From: an uncultured Verrucomicrobia subdivision 3 bacterium
Lineage (GTDB): Bacteria; Verrucomicrobiota; Verrucomicrobiia; Limisphaerales; UBA11358
Direction of reading: 5' to 3'
DNA: 64,000 nt
Assembly: GCA_903858275.1 (NCBI GenBank)
Contig: CAIOIC010000083.1
Span: 1 to 64,000, forward strand
The translations under genes and the position numbers were made by a program. Positions 61,235-64,000 of this stretch are shown piece by piece (the stretch's first letter is position 1; every line of letters begins with the position of its first letter). The notes under the pieces were generated by a model. It was given only the letters and a program-made list of their open reading frames with translations. It searched no databases and had not been told where the DNA came from.

Positions 61235-63208
61235 TTACTCGCCAACGCCCAACGGCGGCATCGGGCAATCCAGTGTGTCGGCCACGGCGCGCAGCAATTC
61301 GGCTTCCGCCTCCTGAATCACGCCGTCGGCACCGACGACGCGGACACAGGCTTCGATGAGATTCTTCTTGATGATCGGCACCGCCAGAGCGAGCCGGTCT
61401 AAGGCGGCATCAATCGCCTCCACGCCGCACTCGTCACGCCGAAGCAATTCCAGCGGCACACCAGACGGCACGCGGAGAAAGGGCGCGCCGGCGGTGAAGG
61501 CTTTTTGAATTTCACCGGCTTCATCGTGGCCGGCATGGGCCAGCGCAGACAAAAGCACCGCACAATCCGGCACCAGCGGCTTGAGCGTATAGAATTGCAC
61601 GGTGGCCGGACGCGTGCCGCCAAACTTCGTGGCCAGATGCCGCTGGATGACTTTTTTCAGAACGAATTCAAATAGCTCCACCTTGCCGTCGCTGCCGACG
61701 AGCCATTCCAGAGTCTGCGAGAATTGCTTGAACTGCGGTGCCGTCAGGTTACGTAGTGCGCCGAGCGCCAGATTGACCAGCGGCAGCCGCGTGCGCCGCG
61801 CCACGGCGGATACTTCTGGGAACAGTGCGGCGGTCTTTTCGGAAACGGAGTTGGAGATGCGGCAAATGATTTCCGCGAGCTGTTTCGAGCGCAGTTTTTC
61901 ATCGGTATCAAGCAGCATCGCGTAGATCAGCGCGGTGGCATCGAGCGGATCCCGGGCGGCGACCTTGAGCTTTTCCGGAAGAGATTCGCGCAATTCTTCG
62001 GCGTATTTCAGGTGCAGCGGAGTCGGATTGCCCAAGCTGGGCATTATGGAATTGGATTGAATAACCGGCGGACGGGCGGCACTGTCGGCGACAATAACTC
62101 CGCCAAGGATAGTTGCCAGAATTTCCGGCACGGGTTTGCGTGAACGCTCCAATTCGGAAATGGCGGCACGCTTGACGGTTTCAAACTGCTCTTCTTTGAG
62201 CGGCGGAAACTTGCCGTCCCATTGCGGATCAATCGCGTGGATTCGGTCTGGAATGGGCGGATGCGTGGCCATTGCCCCAAACATGGCAATGCCAAGACCG
62301 TTGCCGAAAAACATATGACATAGATCGGGGGCGTGTTCGGATTCCAGCTTGGAGCCGAAGCTGTAACGGCCGATTTTCTGCAACGCGCCGGAAAGCCCGC
62401 CGGGATTGCGTGTGAACTGCACCGACGAGGCGTCGGCCAGAAATTCACGCTGGCGGCTAACGGCGGCCTGGATCAGGCGCCCAAAGAAAACGCCAATGGC
62501 TCCAAGAATGACCAGCGCCAGGCCGAAGAGGGGAAGCGCATTTCGATCGCGGCTGTTGCCGCTGCGGGTGTTCAGCAGGATGCGACCGATGGTGGCGAGG
62601 CAGAGCAGTCCGAAGATGATACCAATGAGCCGGAGGTTCAGCTTCATGTCGCCGTTCAAGATGTGGCTGAACTCGTGGCCGATGACGCCCTGCAATTCAT
62701 CCCGCGAGAGCAGTTCGATGCAGCCGCGCGTGACGCCGATGGCGGCATCGCCGGTCGAATGGCCGGCAGCGAAAGCGTTGATGCCGCGCTCGTCATTCAG
62801 CACATACACCTGCGGCATCGGCACGCCTGCCGCGATGGACATTTCCTCGACGATATTAAGCAGCTTGCGCTCGTTGGCGTTGGTGGTGGTTTGGTTGACC
62901 AGTTTTCCGCCCATTAACGTAGCCACAGCGCTGCCGCCGGCAGAAAGCTCGCTGGTCTTGTAGGCGCTGCCGAAGAAAATCACCGCCAGCACGCCGAGCG
63001 TGGCGCAGAGAAAGATTTTCGGATTCCACAAGGCGAACTGGATGGGCGCCGAATCGTAGGCATGATGCTGCTTGACCTGGATCCCGGAAAAAACCACCAG
63101 CGAAACGAAATAAACCGCCACAATGAGGAGCGTGACGGCAAGAACAAAGTAAAACACCAGCCACCTCGTGTTTCGCCGTGCCTGGTCTTGTCGCGCGAAG
63201 AAATCCAT
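61235..63208 (-). CDS. M48-family membrane zinc metalloprotease (HtpX-like) with long C-terminal extension
   Basis: The 657-residue product has N-terminal transmembrane helices (about 17-42 and 67-84) and an M48 domain with the zinc motif GHEFSHILNGD. The preceding INAFAAGHSTGDAAIGVTRG and the later QREFLADASSVQFTRNPGG with THPPIPDRIHAID are family-typical. Two more helices lie near 190-240. After the protease domain, about 300 residues (360-657) form a helical extension ending in a segment like tellurite-resistance TerB domains (ACVRVVGADGVIQEAEAELL). It likely degrades damaged membrane proteins. It lies 71 bases downstream of lemA, a known partner gene. Confidence 0.88.
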   Translation of the reverse strand: MDFFARQDQARRNTRWLVFYFVLAVTLLIVAVYFVSLVVFSGIQVKQHHAYDSAPIQFALWNPKIFLCATLGVLAVIFFGSAYKTSELSAGGSAVATLMGGKLVNQTTTNANERKLLNIVEEMSIAAGVPMPQVYVLNDERGINAFAAGHSTGDAAIGVTRGCIELLSRDELQGVIGHEFSHILNGDMKLNLRLIGIIFGLLCLATIGRILLNTRSGNSRDRNALPLFGLALVILGAIGVFFGRLIQAAVSRQREFLADASSVQFTRNPGGLSGALQKIGRYSFGSKLESEHAPDLCHMFFGNGLGIAMFGAMATHPPIPDRIHAIDPQWDGKFPPLKEEQFETVKRAAISELERSRKPVPEILATILGGVIVADSAARPPVIQSNSIMPSLGNPTPLHLKYAEELRESLPEKLKVAARDPLDATALIYAMLLDTDEKLRSKQLAEIICRISNSVSEKTAALFPEVSAVARRTRLPLVNLALGALRNLTAPQFKQFSQTLEWLVGSDGKVELFEFVLKKVIQRHLATKFGGTRPATVQFYTLKPLVPDCAVLLSALAHAGHDEAGEIQKAFTAGAPFLRVPSGVPLELLRRDECGVEAIDAALDRLALAVPIIKKNLIEACVRVVGADGVIQEAEAELLRAVADTLDCPMPPLGVGE

Positions 63209-63212
63209 TTCG

Positions 63213-63277
63213 TTAAATTGTTAAAAAGTCAAATCGTTGAACCTTAATTCCCGATTTAACAATTCAACGATTCAACA
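63213..63277. repeat. Spacer repeat between lemA and the M48 gene
   Basis: On the minus strand the spacer holds tandem GTTGAATC/GTTGAATT/GTTAAATC units. AATCGTTGAA (63232-63241) is inverted as TTCAACGATT (63263-63272). It is the same style of short tandem and inverted spacer repeat as in the BMC operon. Confidence 0.6.
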
Positions 63278-63279
63278 AA

Positions 63280-63888
63280 TCACGAGAATGAAACTTTCGG
63301 CGCAACCTTCTCCTCCGGCTTGTCCACAACGAACAATTCCGCCGCCACGAAGTTGAACGTGTTGGCGATGAGATTGCTCGGAAACACTTCACGGTCGGTA
63401 TTGTAGGCCATCACGGAATCGTTGTAGGCCTGGCGCGCGAAGGAGATTTTATTTTCCGTCGAGGTCAGTTCCTCGGTGAGCTGCATCATGTTCTGGTTCG
63501 CCTTCAGGTCGGGATACGATTCGGAAACCATCATCAGGCGGCTTAACGTGCCAGCCAGACCGCTTTCGGCGGCGGCAAGGTTCTTCATGGCGCCGGCATC
63601 GCCGGGGTTGCTGGCGGCTCCTTTGGCGGCGGCATAGGCGATGTTGCGCGCTTCGGTCACAGCGGTGAGCGTGCCACTCTCGTGTTTGAGATAGCCCTTG
63701 GCTGTCTCGACGAGATTGGGAATAAGGTCGTAGCGGCGCTTGAGCTGCACATCAATCTGCGCATAGGCGTTTTTATAGCGGTTGCGCATCGTGACAAGCT
63801 TGTTGTAGATGCCGATGACCATCATCGCCACGATGGCAATAAAAACAATCACGACCAGAAGAATAATTACAATGAGTCTTGCTGCCAT
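63280..63888 (-). CDS. lemA: LemA family protein
   Basis: The 202-residue product has one N-terminal transmembrane helix (about 5-27, VIILLVVIVFIAIVAMMVIG) and the LemA core: LVTMRNRYKNAYAQIDVQLKRR, YDLIPNLVETAKGYLKHE, SESYPDLKANQNMMQLTEEL and RQAYNDSVMAYN are signatures. The C-terminal part includes FPSNLIANTFNF. The helical protein is exposed to the periplasm. LemA and M48 proteases often occur together. AGGAAA precedes the ATG, one of the few Shine-Dalgarno-like sequences here. The 112 bases to the window edge hold no gene. Confidence 0.93.
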   Translation of the reverse strand: MAARLIVIILLVVIVFIAIVAMMVIGIYNKLVTMRNRYKNAYAQIDVQLKRRYDLIPNLVETAKGYLKHESGTLTAVTEARNIAYAAAKGAASNPGDAGAMKNLAAAESGLAGTLSRLMMVSESYPDLKANQNMMQLTEELTSTENKISFARQAYNDSVMAYNTDREVFPSNLIANTFNFVAAELFVVDKPEEKVAPKVSFS

Positions 63889-64000
63889 AAATTTCCTTTC
63901 GTTAAGTTCACTGACAGTTTTACCGAATCCCGCCGCCGGGCAATGATAATTTCGCCATAAAATTGGAATTGCCGGTGGTGGGCGGCGCTGCTGCGCCGTA

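Overview
The window is bacterial, moderately GC-rich and densely coded, and most likely comes from a member of the Verrucomicrobiota (Pedosphaera/Limisphaerales-like). Several traits point that way: many secreted, Tat-targeted glycoside hydrolases and sulfatases, DUF1080 and NHL/BACON-type proteins, a planctomycete-verrucomicrobial (PVM) type bacterial microcompartment (BMC), a BamA-Skp block beside dnaB, and start codons preceded by A/T-rich leaders rather than Shine-Dalgarno sequences. The taxonomic call is inference from gene content; no rRNA is present.

Layout. 1-2860: the front of a large secreted protein with two six-bladed NHL propellers, running off the left edge. 2861-3404: hairpin-rich non-coding DNA. 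3405-20298 (minus strand): a ten-gene extracellular glycan-degradation cluster containing a GHL6/GH151-like enzyme, two GH5-like enzymes, an S1 sulfatase, a GH29 fucosidase, a GH2, a GH140-like apiosidase, a DUF1080-metallohydrolase fusion, a heparinase II/III-like lyase and a pyruvyl-transferase-like protein. 20477-24623 (plus): a second GH29 and a LamG/GH/NPCBM multidomain enzyme. 24650-31351 (minus): the BMC operon, with pduL, three BMC-H, three BMC-P, an acetate-kinase-like gene, a CoA-acylating aldehyde dehydrogenase and a class II aldolase. 31438-34181 (plus): a DeoR regulator, a PduS-like (RnfC-like) flavo-iron-sulfur protein and a PduT-like BMC-T. 34252-48770 (minus): lutC, lutB, lutA, rhamnulokinase, fucose permease, fucose isomerase, rhamnose transporter, GH106 rhamnosidase and rhamnose isomerase. 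48871-50662: two AraC-family regulators. 50848-63888: housekeeping genes (dnaB, bamA, skp/ompH, rpmI, rplT, pheS, pheT), a phosphodiesterase lipoprotein between pheS and pheT, an AT-rich orphan, an M48 protease and lemA.

How the genes fit together. Secreted enzymes release L-fucose and L-rhamnose from a complex, probably sulfated or pectic, glycan. FucP and RhaT import the sugars and FucI and RhaA isomerise them. One kinase (RhaB) and one class II aldolase serve both branches, yielding DHAP and L-lactaldehyde. The aldehyde is handled inside the BMC: aldehyde dehydrogenase to lactyl-CoA, PduL to lactyl-phosphate, and the AckA-like kinase to lactate plus ATP. LutABC then oxidises lactate to pyruvate. 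The window has no lactaldehyde reductase to recycle NADH. It does have PduS plus a BMC-T with the iron-sulfur cysteine, which suggests that electrons leave the compartment through the shell. This electron conduit in a B12-independent sugar-aldolase compartment, the altered active site of the acetate-kinase-like enzyme, the 125-residue insertion in FucP and the tandem repeats inside pheT are the most noteworthy points.
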